Notes: generated by a model not told the origin, from the letters alone. A DNA stretch of 45,825 bases from 39-52-133 sp041488395 (GCA_041488395.1 JBGPPE010000002.1:1-45825), one strand, 5' to 3'. Positions 31,627 through 39,546 are shown, counted from the first letter of the stretch. Numbers and translations are program-made.

Positions 31627-34362
31627 TCATTTCCACTCCGCCTTCCTGCACAGCCCATGCATCTCGCAGTGCGCACACACGGCAGCGATGCCGTTAGCCG
31701 GCATCGGCGCGCCTTCGCGCAGCATGGCAAACACGGCCAGCAGGCGCTGGATGGTGGCCAGCGACAGGTGCCGTATTTCCTGTGCGGGTGCCACGGTGCT
31801 GGCCTGGTCCTTGTCCAGGCTGAAGAAGGCGCCTTCGCAGGCATCGCGGGCATAGGCGTAGAACGGCAATTGCACGTCCTCGCCCGGCTCTTTCAGTTTG
31901 TTGCGCAGCCTGGCCGCCTCCAGCGTTTTGTAATCCAGCACGCGCTCGACATTGGCCACTTGCGCCATGACATCGACGCGGTCGATGCGGCCGTGGATTT
32001 GCAGCTCGGGGCTGAGCGGATATTTGAACGCCACCTCGCCCTGCACGTAATGCCAGCCCTCGGCTTCGATCTGCGCCTGCGCGTCGAGATAGGCGGGGAT
32101 GGTTTTCTGCCAGCGCAGCAGCCAGGCGCGTGCCCAGTAGTCATGTTCAACCGCCCGCGCAAATACTTCCTCGCTAATGCGCTGCAATGCGCTTTCCAGC
32201 TCGGCGCGGTCAAATTCTTCCAGCGGCGAATACGCCTCGTGGAAGCGGTAGAGGATGTCGTGTATCCACTCGCCGTAGTCGCGTTTCTCGATGCCTTCGC
32301 GCACCTCGTCCAGCTCGTTCAGGCGCAGCACATGGCGCGCGTAATACTGGTAGGGACAGGCCACCAGGCTGTTGTAGCCGCTGGCGGAGATGCCGGCAGG
32401 GATCAGGCTGTACGGCACTGCGGGCGCCGGCATGGCGGCCACCTGCGGCATGACTGAGGGCGTACTGCGCACTTGCGCGGCATCCAGCATGGCGGCCAGT
32501 TCTTTTTCGGCTAGGTCATCGCCATAGGCCAGCTCATGCAGGGCACGCAGCATTTCCAGATAGGGGCTGAGCAGGTTTGCTTCACCGCCCTTGCTCGCCT
32601 GCCAGGTGGCCAGCACGCTGTCGTTCATGGCGAGCAGGGCGAGCAGGTCGTCGCGCTGCTGCGCGCGGTACACGGCCGCCACCGGCAGGCCGAGGGTGTC
32701 GCGCACGGCGTCGTTGAACCACACCGCTTTCTTGTCGGCGCTGGGCAGGTGGGCGTCATCGCAGCCGAGCAGCAGCACGGCATCAAAACTGCGCCAGCGC
32801 GTGGCGGCGAGGTGGGTGATGATCACCGGGCTGTCGATGCCGAGGTCGCGGAAAGTTTGCGCATCCAGCTGCAATGCCAGCCAGTGGCGCCATTCGCCGC
32901 GGCTGAAGCGCGTGCTGTCTGCCGCCAGTTCCAGCTGCCAGGTTTGCAGGGCGCGCAGCAATTGCTCGCCGGCCGCATCGGCGGCCAGGCCGGGCAGCAC
33001 GCCGAGGATGTCGAGGCTGTGCTGCAGCGCCTCCAGCCAGCCGGCCAGGGTGTTGCTCTTCTTGCGCAGCGCATCGCCGGCCTGGCGCAGGCGCGCCAGT
33101 GTCTCGGCCAGTGCAGGGTCATCGGCACCGGCCAGCTCGAAGTAGGCATCCAGATGGGCGACCACGCCGTGCTTGCGCACCAGTTGCTCCAGCTGGTACA
33201 CGCGCTGCTTGCGTTCGCTTGCCGCCAGCTCGGAGAAAATGAACGGTGACTTGAGCAGGTCGAGCAGGTCCTGATAGTAGAAATCGCTTTGCAGCGCATC
33301 CAGCCAGCGCATCAGCACGGTGCTCACCGCCATGGTGGAGAGGGTCCAGCCGGTTTCGTCGCGCACCTGCACTTCGGCGCGTTCCAGCAGGGCGCGCACA
33401 CGGCGGGCGGCGAGGCGGTCCTGCGCGACGATGGCGATGCTGCGCTTGCCGGCCAGCAGCCAGCGCCGCACCTGCACCTCGGCGGCGCGCGCTTCCTGCT
33501 CCAGGCCGTGTGCGGCGAACAGGCGCAGGCGTGAGCCCCATGCGCTGTGCGGCGAGTGTTCGCGCAACTGCCCGGCCTGTTGCAGCAGCTGCATCTCGTC
33601 GGCATTTTCTGCGCTGCCCCACGCTGCATGCATCAGCTTTGCCGCCGCTTGTTGCCCGCTTAGCGCGCGCAAATCGAAAAAACTGACCGGCGCATGTGCG
33701 CTGTATTCCTGCAGGAAGCGCTGTTCCGGCTGCGCCAGATCGGAGGCGAGCAGCACATACAGCGGTGCTGCGGCCTGCTGCGCCAGTTGCGCCAGGCGCT
33801 GCTGGGTGGCACGTGCGGCGTCCAGCTCGGCACCGCTTTCCGCCGCCCCCCTGGCATTCATCGCGTACCACAGCTCGTGCACCACGCGCGCCTCGAACTG
33901 CATGGCGCTGTTGCGCCTGGCCTGGTAGGCGCGTTCCAGCTGGGCGAGGAAGTCTTCTGCGTTGTGCGGCAGCGGCACGCGGTGGCGGGTGAGCTCGTCG
34001 ATCAGGCCGAGCAGCTCGGTGGCAATGCCCCACAGGTCGGCATCGGGGAACCAGTTGCCGCTGCGCAGGGCCTGGTACAGCGTGGTGGCGCGGCAGCTGT
34101 CGGGAGTGATGGCTTGCGCCAGCGGCACGGACTGCACCCAGTCGTTGAGGGTGACCATCTGCGGCAGCAGCAATGCAGGCAAACCGGCGGCGCGCGCCAG
34201 GTGCTGCGCCAGCGGCACCGCCACATGGTAGTTGGGCAGCAGCACCACGACACGGCGCAAATCCGGCAGCTCGTGCGCGTGCTGCGCCAGCATGGCGTGT
34301 GCGACCCGATCAAAAAAAACAGCGGCCGCTGTTTGCGTACCGCCATTTCCATTCAGTTTCAT
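31627..34362 (-). CDS. addB: AddB-type PD-(D/E)xK nuclease
   Basis: 911 residues from the ATG at 34362 (an in-frame TTG at 34371 adds three). N-terminal inactivated-helicase half (VVVLLPNYHVAVPLAQHL..., no Walker A), then the C-terminal RecB-like nuclease HGRIDRVDVMAQ...RVLDYKT and QLPFYAYA. The iron-sulfur staple of AddB is visible: VACPYQYYARHV and CAHCEMHGLC at the C-terminus. It partners AddA in double-strand-break end processing. addB precedes addA on the minus strand with a MITE-like repeat in between. GC-rich, with Ala-rich helical stretches. Confidence 0.9.
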   Translation of the reverse strand: MKLNGNGGTQTAAAVFFDRVAHAMLAQHAHELPDLRRVVVLLPNYHVAVPLAQHLARAAGLPALLLPQMVTLNDWVQSVPLAQAITPDSCRATTLYQALRSGNWFPDADLWGIATELLGLIDELTRHRVPLPHNAEDFLAQLERAYQARRNSAMQFEARVVHELWYAMNARGAAESGAELDAARATQQRLAQLAQQAAAPLYVLLASDLAQPEQRFLQEYSAHAPVSFFDLRALSGQQAAAKLMHAAWGSAENADEMQLLQQAGQLREHSPHSAWGSRLRLFAAHGLEQEARAAEVQVRRWLLAGKRSIAIVAQDRLAARRVRALLERAEVQVRDETGWTLSTMAVSTVLMRWLDALQSDFYYQDLLDLLKSPFIFSELAASERKQRVYQLEQLVRKHGVVAHLDAYFELAGADDPALAETLARLRQAGDALRKKSNTLAGWLEALQHSLDILGVLPGLAADAAGEQLLRALQTWQLELAADSTRFSRGEWRHWLALQLDAQTFRDLGIDSPVIITHLAATRWRSFDAVLLLGCDDAHLPSADKKAVWFNDAVRDTLGLPVAAVYRAQQRDDLLALLAMNDSVLATWQASKGGEANLLSPYLEMLRALHELAYGDDLAEKELAAMLDAAQVRSTPSVMPQVAAMPAPAVPYSLIPAGISASGYNSLVACPYQYYARHVLRLNELDEVREGIEKRDYGEWIHDILYRFHEAYSPLEEFDRAELESALQRISEEVFARAVEHDYWARAWLLRWQKTIPAYLDAQAQIEAEGWHYVQGEVAFKYPLSPELQIHGRIDRVDVMAQVANVERVLDYKTLEAARLRNKLKEPGEDVQLPFYAYARDACEGAFFSLDKDQASTVAPAQEIRHLSLATIQRLLAVFAMLREGAPMPANGIAAVCAHCEMHGLCRKAEWK

Positions 34363-34380
34363 CGTATGCAATTTTTATCA

Positions 34381-34524
34381 GAAAATCGTTTGATCCGCAG
34401 ATTCCAAAGATTGTTCATGTATCTTTGCCAGAGGGATTCATATCTATACATCGCTGGCTCCCAAGTCATTACTGTTGGGTTTTAATCTGTGTCCATCTGC
34501 GTAATCTGCGGATCAACTGTTTTT
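34381..34524. repeat. Second MITE-like inverted repeat upstream of addB
   Basis: Left arm GTTTGATCCGCAGATT and right arm AATCTGCGGATCAAC are inverted copies (GATCCGCAGATT exact) with about 99 bp between; the right arm adds AATCTGTGTCCATCTGCGT. It is of the GATTA/CAGATT dispersed-repeat type, different in sequence from the other two families here. It fills the gap from addB (34362) to fdxA (34529). Confidence 0.75.
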
Positions 34525-34528
34525 GGCA

Positions 34529-34852
34529 TCAACGTTTCAACAGGTGCAGTTTGTCTTTGACGGCTTTCCACTCGTCGGCATCGGCGGGCGCATCCTTCTT
34601 GCGCACGATCACCGGCCAGGCTTTGGATAATTCGGCATTCAGTGCGGTGAAATGCACCTGATCCCTGGGCAGATCGTCCTCGGCAAAGATGGCCTCGGCC
34701 GGGCACTCCGCCACGCACAGGGTGCAGTCGATGCACTCGTCCGGATCAATCACCAGAAAGTTCGGCCCCTCGCGAAAGCAGTCCACCGGGCAAACATCGA
34801 CACAGTCGGTGTATTTGCAGCAGATACAGGCTTCAGTCACAACGTAGGTCAT
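34529..34852 (-). CDS. fdxA: 7Fe ferredoxin FdxA
   Basis: 107 residues. N-terminal cluster motif CICCKYTDCVDVCPVDCF (the usual form is CIKCKYTDC, so there is one extra Cys at position 11), then a second CIDCTLCVAECP. These bind a [3Fe-4S] and a [4Fe-4S] cluster as in the Azotobacter-type FdxA. The C-terminal tail ADADEWKAVKDKLHLL is typical of proteobacterial FdxA. A low-potential electron carrier in the cytoplasm; partner unknown. On the same strand downstream lies the repeat and then addB. Confidence 0.95.
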   Translation of the reverse strand: MTYVVTEACICCKYTDCVDVCPVDCFREGPNFLVIDPDECIDCTLCVAECPAEAIFAEDDLPRDQVHFTALNAELSKAWPVIVRKKDAPADADEWKAVKDKLHLLKR

Positions 34853-34964
34853 CGCTCGCTCCCAACATTTCAGATAGGGCGAATTCTAGCAGAATGCATG
34901 GCCCGGGCAGGAGCTTCCATCCTGAAAATTGTGCGGCGCGGTTAATTCCCTGAAAACGCAGTGC

Positions 34965-35000
34965 TCATGGGCTGCTGGCAATCTTGCCAGCAGCCCATGA
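34965..35000 (-). other. Perfect 16-bp inverted repeat (possible terminator or RNA hairpin)
   Basis: TCATGGGCTGCTGGCA and TGCCAGCAGCCCATGA, separated by ATCT. It lies just after the GGDEF-EAL stop codon (minus strand) in the gap to fdxA. No T-tract follows on either strand, so it is not a classic intrinsic terminator; a transcript-end-protecting hairpin is likely. Confidence 0.7.
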
Positions 35001-35008
35001 CCGGGGGT

Positions 35009-37081
35009 TCAAATCAAATAGCGATGGCGTCGCGTTGGCGACTGATGGTGTTCCACCCTGGGCACAGCTGGTTCAGCAGCATACAGTGCGGCCGCGTTGT
35101 GGGCACGCCTGGCGGAGCGGCACAGCAACGCGGAAAACTGGGCTAGCGGCTGCGGCCTGCTGAAATAATAGCCCTGGCAATAATCGCAGCCGCTCCGGAT
35201 CAGCACCTCCACCTGCGCCCGTGTTTCCACACCCTCGGCGATGACATTCATGCGCAGGTTGCGTGCCATGGAAATGATGGTCTGCACGATTGCCACATCG
35301 TCAGGGTTATTTTCCAGATCGGAGACAAAGGAGCGGTCGATCTTGAGCGTGTCGATCGCCATGCGGCGCAGGTAGGACAGGCTGGAATAACCAGTGCCGA
35401 AATCATCCAGCGACACGTTAAAGCCCATGCCTTTGCATGCAGCCAGCACCTCTTCCACTTCTTGCGGATGCATCAGCACGCCTTCGGTCAGTTCGAGCTC
35501 CATCATGCTAGGCAACGCCCTCGTCTCGCGGATGATTTGCGCCAGCATCTGCGGCAGATCGCCATACAGCAGCTGGCGTGCAGACACATTGACGCTGACG
35601 GGCAGGCTCAGCAGGCCCTCATCTGACCAGATGCGGCTTTGCCGGCTGGCGCTATACAGAACCCATTCGCCGATGGCGTTAATCATGCTGCTTTCCTCGG
35701 CAATGGGAATAAATTTTGCCGGTGAAATCATGCCCAGTTCCGGATGGTTCCAGCGTATCAGCGCCTCGGCCCCCACCAGGGTACCCTCGCGCATATTGAC
35801 CTTGGGCTGGTAATGCAGATCAAATTCACCTTTTTCCAGAGCCTTGTGCAAATTGTTTTCCACGGTCAGGCGCTCCAGCGTGCGCACATTCATTTCCTCG
35901 GTGTAAAAACGGTAGCTGGCACGCCCGCTTTCCTTGGTGTGATACATGGCCGTATCGGCATGCTTCATCAGCATCACGAAATCCTCGCCGTCCTCGGGGT
36001 AAAGGCTGATGCCTATGCTGGGCGTGCTGTGCAGCTCGGTATCATCCACGTGATAGGGAACGGACAGCACTTCCAGAATTTTTTGCGCTGCAACTGCCGC
36101 GTCACTGGCTTCCCTGATATCGGCCAGCATGACCACAAACTCATCCCCGCCGGTGCGTGCCAGCGTGTCCTGGTCACGAATGCAGGTCAGCAAGCGACCG
36201 CCGGCAATGGTCAGCAGCAGGTCGCCCAGCTCATGCCCCAGGGTATCGTTGATCACCTTGAAATGATCCAGGTCAACCAGCAGCAAAGCCATCCTGTCGC
36301 GGCGGCGCTCTGCACTGCTGATCGCCTTTTCCACCCTGTCTTGCAGCAGGCGCCGGTTGGGCAATCCGGTCAGGTGGTCGTGATAAACCAGCTGGGCTAT
36401 CTGGCTCTGTGCGGCTTTCTGTGCGGTGATGTCGCGGAACACCATGACCACACCGTTGATGTTCCCTTGCTCGTCCCGCACCGGCGCTGCCGAATCTTCA
36501 ATCATCAGCTCTCGCCCGTCATGCGAGAGCAGCACGGCGTGACCATCCTGTGCGTTTACCTTGCCACCGCGCAGCACCGTTTCAACCGGGCCAAGGACAG
36601 GCTCTCTGGTATTGGCATGCAGCAGGTGAAAGATTTCTGCCAGCGGCTTGCCCTGGACCTCCTGCTGCGACCACCCCATCAGTTTCTGTGCGGGCCGATT
36701 CAGGTATTCCACCAGGCCGCCGCCATCGGTAACCACTACGGTATCCCCGATGGACTGCAGGATCACATGCGAACGCTCATAAGTGCCATATAGCCTGTTG
36801 AGCAGGCGGTGAACAAAGTAAAAGCCGGCCAAGGCGATGATGGGAAGCAGAATGCTCAGCAAGACATATTTCATTTGCAGCAAATGCATCAGGATGACAT
36901 CACTTCCAGTCAGTAAATGTTGTGCTTTCTGCCCTGCCACATTGCCGAATTCGCTTACCATGCGACTGGAACTGAATTCGCCGAGCAAGACCACGATCAG
37001 CATGGCACAACAGGCAAGCGCGATATACAAGCGGATGCGCTGCGAATATTGCGGGGTCATTTCCAGCCTGTTCTCTACCAT
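35009..37081 (-). CDS. GGDEF-EAL protein with membrane anchor and PAS domain
   Basis: 690 residues. Start ATG at 37081 with GGGAG about 7 nt upstream. Two membrane helices (about 17-35 and 72-90) bracket a short periplasmic loop; then PAS (about 100-215: ILQSIGDTVVVTDGGGLVEYLN), GGDEF (about 225-390: DHLTGLPNRRLLQDRV, ARTGGDEFVVML) and EAL (about 400-650: GAEALIRWNHPELG, DDFGTGYSSLSYLRRM, ENNPDDVAIVQ). Both catalytic motifs are intact, so it may both make and break cyclic di-GMP depending on signal. The PAS may sense redox or oxygen. On the minus strand after a PilZ gene and the luxR-facing promoter. Confidence 0.94.
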   Translation of the reverse strand: MVENRLEMTPQYSQRIRLYIALACCAMLIVVLLGEFSSSRMVSEFGNVAGQKAQHLLTGSDVILMHLLQMKYVLLSILLPIIALAGFYFVHRLLNRLYGTYERSHVILQSIGDTVVVTDGGGLVEYLNRPAQKLMGWSQQEVQGKPLAEIFHLLHANTREPVLGPVETVLRGGKVNAQDGHAVLLSHDGRELMIEDSAAPVRDEQGNINGVVMVFRDITAQKAAQSQIAQLVYHDHLTGLPNRRLLQDRVEKAISSAERRRDRMALLLVDLDHFKVINDTLGHELGDLLLTIAGGRLLTCIRDQDTLARTGGDEFVVMLADIREASDAAVAAQKILEVLSVPYHVDDTELHSTPSIGISLYPEDGEDFVMLMKHADTAMYHTKESGRASYRFYTEEMNVRTLERLTVENNLHKALEKGEFDLHYQPKVNMREGTLVGAEALIRWNHPELGMISPAKFIPIAEESSMINAIGEWVLYSASRQSRIWSDEGLLSLPVSVNVSARQLLYGDLPQMLAQIIRETRALPSMMELELTEGVLMHPQEVEEVLAACKGMGFNVSLDDFGTGYSSLSYLRRMAIDTLKIDRSFVSDLENNPDDVAIVQTIISMARNLRMNVIAEGVETRAQVEVLIRSGCDYCQGYYFSRPQPLAQFSALLCRSARRAHNAAALYAAEPAVPRVEHHQSPTRRHRYLI

Positions 37082-37134
37082 TGCGATCTCCCTGAACGTC
37101 CAGCAGTTGCGCCTGCAGCTAAGAAATTGCTCTG

Positions 37135-37548
37135 TTAAATAAGCCTGACGGGTTCCTGATTGTGTCTTTCTGCCACTTGCTTCTGTGTAAACAGTGCTTC
37201 AGCCAGCAAATGCTTGTCTATGCCATGGAAACGCTGAAACTGTATGCCCATATGAAACTGCCGGCGCTCCTCTGAAAACGTCGGCTTGCATAAGATGCAC
37301 TGAATGCCCGCAATAACCTTCCTGAACTTTCCATATGGCAAAGGCGTTTCAATCAGCATGACCAGCAGCGCTTCGGTATAAATGTCAGCCTCGGAGTAAA
37401 GACCTGCTCCAGCCAAGGATATGTCGCAAATTCGATCATGGAATATTTCGCCCCCCACGCCATTTGAGTGGTGCCAGATGGAACTCTTCCAGTCCACGAC
37501 ATAGCGGATGTGCTGCCTTCTGTCGCATTCATTGCCTAGCCAAGCCAT
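37135..37548 (-). CDS. Short PilZ-domain protein
   Basis: 137 residues from the ATG at 37548 (an in-frame GTG at 37563 adds five). The PilZ motifs are DRRQHIRYVVDW (RxxxR) and DISLAGAGLYSE (D/NxSxxG), so it should bind cyclic di-GMP. The C-terminal third (FHGIDKHLLAEALFTQKQV) is outside the barrel. It is 53 nt upstream of the GGDEF-EAL gene on the same strand, and divergent from luxR with 203 bp between their starts. A c-di-GMP effector placed directly beside a synthesising/degrading enzyme is a typical local signalling pair. Confidence 0.85.
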   Translation of the reverse strand: MAWLGNECDRRQHIRYVVDWKSSIWHHSNGVGGEIFHDRICDISLAGAGLYSEADIYTEALLVMLIETPLPYGKFRKVIAGIQCILCKPTFSEERRQFHMGIQFQRFHGIDKHLLAEALFTQKQVAERHNQEPVRLI

Positions 37549-37625
37549 CTTCCAAGCCCCCACTTACCCACTGAAAAAATAAGGTTTTTTGACACTTTCT
37601 GGTTTTCGATTGGTTTATAACCCTC

Positions 37626-37645
37626 GACTATTCATTCTGATAGCT
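37626..37645. promoter_or_regulatory. lux-box-like dyad upstream of luxR
   Basis: GACTATTCATTCTGATAGCT, with arms CTAT / ATAG. It matches the dyad in front of luxI (38864-38883) at 12 of 20 positions including the CTAT...GATAG core. A candidate -10 TAATAA lies at 37667-37672, giving a start near 37679 and the dyad centre near -43. It also lies in the luxR/PilZ divergent gap, so it could act on both genes. Confidence 0.45.
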
Positions 37646-37751
37646 AGTTATTCAGCTAGGTCTGGGTAATAATTCGAAAACGGCACAACACATTTTCTAA
37701 AAAAAACTGCGCATCTTTATTTGATGCCAGAAAGTGCCGGGGGAGAGAACA

Positions 37752-38483
37752 TTGAGATCCATCGAACGCTTTGCGGAGTTACTGACGTGCCCATCGGAAG
37801 ATGCCTGGCGCAGCATGATGCTGCGCCTGGGCAACGAGATGGGGTATGGGCAGATGCTGTTTGCGGTTATTCCCAACCGCCAGTCTGCACTGGAAAAGGA
37901 CAACGCCTTTCTGTGCAGCAGCTATTCCCCTGACTGGCTAAACTGGTACAGCAGCAACAAACTGGAGCTTATCGACCCGGTGGTGGCGCACTGCGCGCAA
38001 AGACACACCCCGGTAATCTGGTCACCCGAGATTTTTGCCAGCAAACAGCAACGATTCATGTATGAGGAAGCCAGTAGTCATGGTTTGCGTGCCGGCATCA
38101 GCCTGCCCATGCATGGCGTAAATGGAGAAATCGGCTTGTTCAGTTTTGTGAATGACAGCACGCCGGGCAAGCGTTTCCAGCGCGAGGTAATCAATCACCT
38201 GCCGGATCTGTTGCTGATGCGTGATTTTGCGCTGGACACTGCCGCGCAGTTTATCCAGTCCGCACACCAGCACAAGGAATCCCCGACGCTGACCCAACGT
38301 GAGCTGGAATGCCTGAAGTGGAGCGCAGCCGGCAAATCATCATGGGAAATCGGGCAGATCTTGCGCTGCTCCGAAGCAGTGGTAAATTTTCACATCGGCA
38401 ACGTACGACGCAAGTTTGATGTTACCTCGCGTCGCCACGCTGTCGCCAAAGCCATGCAGCTGGGCCTGATCAACTCTTTCTGA
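37752..38483 (+). CDS. luxR: LuxR-type acyl-homoserine-lactone receptor
   Basis: 243 residues from a TTG at 37752, chosen because GGGGAGAG sits 6 nt before it; a GTG at 37734 is possible. The autoinducer-binding domain keeps the invariant residues at exact spacing: W62, Y66, D75, P76 and W90 (WLNWYSSNKLELIDP, then VIW). The C-terminal LuxR helix-turn-helix (from LTQRELECLKWSAAGKSSWE) has the invariant Glu, Leu and Gly at +0, +4 and +10, and ends in NFHIGNVRRKFDVTSRRHAV. It should bind an acyl-homoserine lactone made by LuxI and activate luxI and other genes. It converges with rsaL, 14 nt apart. Confidence 0.95.
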   Translation: MRSIERFAELLTCPSEDAWRSMMLRLGNEMGYGQMLFAVIPNRQSALEKDNAFLCSSYSPDWLNWYSSNKLELIDPVVAHCAQRHTPVIWSPEIFASKQQRFMYEEASSHGLRAGISLPMHGVNGEIGLFSFVNDSTPGKRFQREVINHLPDLLLMRDFALDTAAQFIQSAHQHKESPTLTQRELECLKWSAAGKSSWEIGQILRCSEAVVNFHIGNVRRKFDVTSRRHAVAKAMQLGLINSF

Positions 38484-38497
38484 CACAGCATGCACTG

Positions 38498-38698
38498 TCA
38501 GTGCTGGGCACGCGACAGATCGCCATCGTTGATTACGCCATTCAGATACAAGTGCAACAATATTGCGACCGGTGCGGGGAGCTCAACCCCCAGCTCAAAC
38601 CGGCTCCCGCGCGACTGGGTGACCCCAAAGCGTGACCAGAAGCGGGTCTGGCTTTCCTGTGCCGATTTGCGATACTCACGAATTTTCTGTGTAGTCAT
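38498..38698 (-). CDS. rsaL: RsaL-like quorum-sensing repressor
   Basis: 66 residues from the ATG at 38698 with AAGGAG 8 nt upstream; the frame runs further upstream but without such a site. The core FWSRFGVTQSRGSRFELG followed by PAPVAILLHLY closely matches, from memory, P. aeruginosa RsaL (ESQETFWSRFGISQSCGSRFE..., LLLHFYIEG). This is a four-helix HTH repressor that dampens acyl-HSL synthesis by binding the luxI promoter. Placement between luxR and luxI, on the opposite strand and divergent from luxI, is the same as rsaL in the las locus. The 257-bp gap to luxI holds the shared control region. Too small to have been called by many gene finders. Confidence 0.9.
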   Translation of the reverse strand: MTTQKIREYRKSAQESQTRFWSRFGVTQSRGSRFELGVELPAPVAILLHLYLNGVINDGDLSRAQH

Positions 38699-38863
38699 GA
38701 TTACATCTCCTTGTTTTTTCCTATTAATCCAGGCGACACCCGCAAGCCAAGCCGGCCTGTTGATGCTGCCTATCAAACTGTGCGCCGAGTCCTGCACCTG
38801 ACTCTGTAAGGCATACCTCTCGGCGCACGGTGCAAATTTTGCCCAAATGCGCGCCGCAGACAC

Positions 38864-38883
38864 ACCTATCTGTTTGGATAGTT
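38864..38883. promoter_or_regulatory. Candidate lux box of the luxI promoter
   Basis: ACCTATCTGTTTGGATAGTT, a 20-bp imperfect dyad (ACCTATC / GATAGTT, 6 of 7 outer positions symmetrical) resembling ACCTGTAG-type lux boxes. A -10 CATACT at 38903-38908 gives a start near 38915, putting the box centre near -42, the class II LuxR position. luxI begins 73 bp downstream. Confidence 0.6.
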
Positions 38884-38901
38884 ACGCAGCTTAACCATTA
38901 G

Positions 38902-38916
38902 GCATACTTTGTATGC
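38902..38916. promoter_or_regulatory. Perfect palindrome over the luxI -10 region
   Basis: GCATAC-TTT-GTATGC, 6-bp arms with 3-bp spacer, 19 nt after the lux-box-like dyad and over the predicted -10 and start point. An operator here would block transcription, so RsaL is a candidate binder. It does not match the published P. aeruginosa RsaL motif in orientation (CATA...TATG rather than TATG...CATA). A second palindrome GCAAATTTTGC is at 38832-38842. Confidence 0.45.
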
Positions 38917-38955
38917 GTCTTGGGTAAGACAAATAACCAGATTGGAGGGCACACC

Positions 38956-39546
38956 ATGTCAGCATCGATCCAGATCGGACCTCGTCGTGAATTTCAAAGC
39001 CATGAGCTATGGGAAATGTATCGTCTGCGCGCGAAAGTATTCAAGGAGCGCATGAAATGGGATGTGCCAGTGCTGAGCGGCATGGAAATTGATGGCTACG
39101 ATGCGCTTGATCCGCATTACCTGCTGATCAAGGAAGGCAACAACAATGTGCGCGGCTGCTGGCGGCTAATGCCCACCGAGGGGCCCTACATGTTGCGCGA
39201 CACTTTTCCCCAGTTGCTGAACGGCTTGTCAGCGCCCTGCGATGCCAGAGTGTGGGAACTCAGCCGCTTTGCCATAGATACAGACGGTTCAGAAGGTTTC
39301 GGCTTTAACAACGTAGCCCTGGAATCCATGCGCAGCCTGTTTCTGTTTGGCAAGCGCAAGGGGATTGATCTCTACATTACGGTCACAACGACCGCCATCG
39401 AGCGCATGATGCGCCGCGCCGGCATCGTCATCGAGCGCTTCGGCCCGCCCTTGCAAATTGGTGTGGAGAAAACAGTTGCGCTGGCAATCTTCAACAGCGA
39501 AGAAACGTGTGAAGCTCTGTTTGGCCCGTATCAGCAAGCGGCCTGA
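38956..39546 (+). CDS. luxI: LuxI-type acyl-homoserine-lactone synthase
   Basis: 196 residues; ATG preceded by GGAGGG at 6 nt. All invariant residues of the LuxI family are present at the expected spacing: R25, F29, W35, D46, D49, R70, F84, E101 and R104 (YRLRAKVFKERMKW, EIDGYDALDPHYL, GCWRLMPT, ELSRF). It makes acyl-homoserine lactone from SAM and an acyl-ACP; the chain length cannot be read from the sequence. It is transcribed from a promoter with a candidate lux box, and is probably repressed by RsaL. It converges with a glutamine amidotransferase gene 24 nt downstream. Confidence 0.97.
   Translation: MSASIQIGPRREFQSHELWEMYRLRAKVFKERMKWDVPVLSGMEIDGYDALDPHYLLIKEGNNNVRGCWRLMPTEGPYMLRDTFPQLLNGLSAPCDARVWELSRFAIDTDGSEGFGFNNVALESMRSLFLFGKRKGIDLYITVTTTAIERMMRRAGIVIERFGPPLQIGVEKTVALAIFNSEETCEALFGPYQQAA

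Noticed and set aside
38480..38501. CTGACA...TGTCAG inverted repeat over the luxR and rsaL stops as a terminator
   Set aside because: Only 6 bp with a 10-nt loop and no T-tract on either side; too weak to call.
38699..38863. Upstream extension of the rsaL frame to 121 codons
   Set aside because: The strong ribosome site and the family start are at 38698; the extension would cover the luxI control region.
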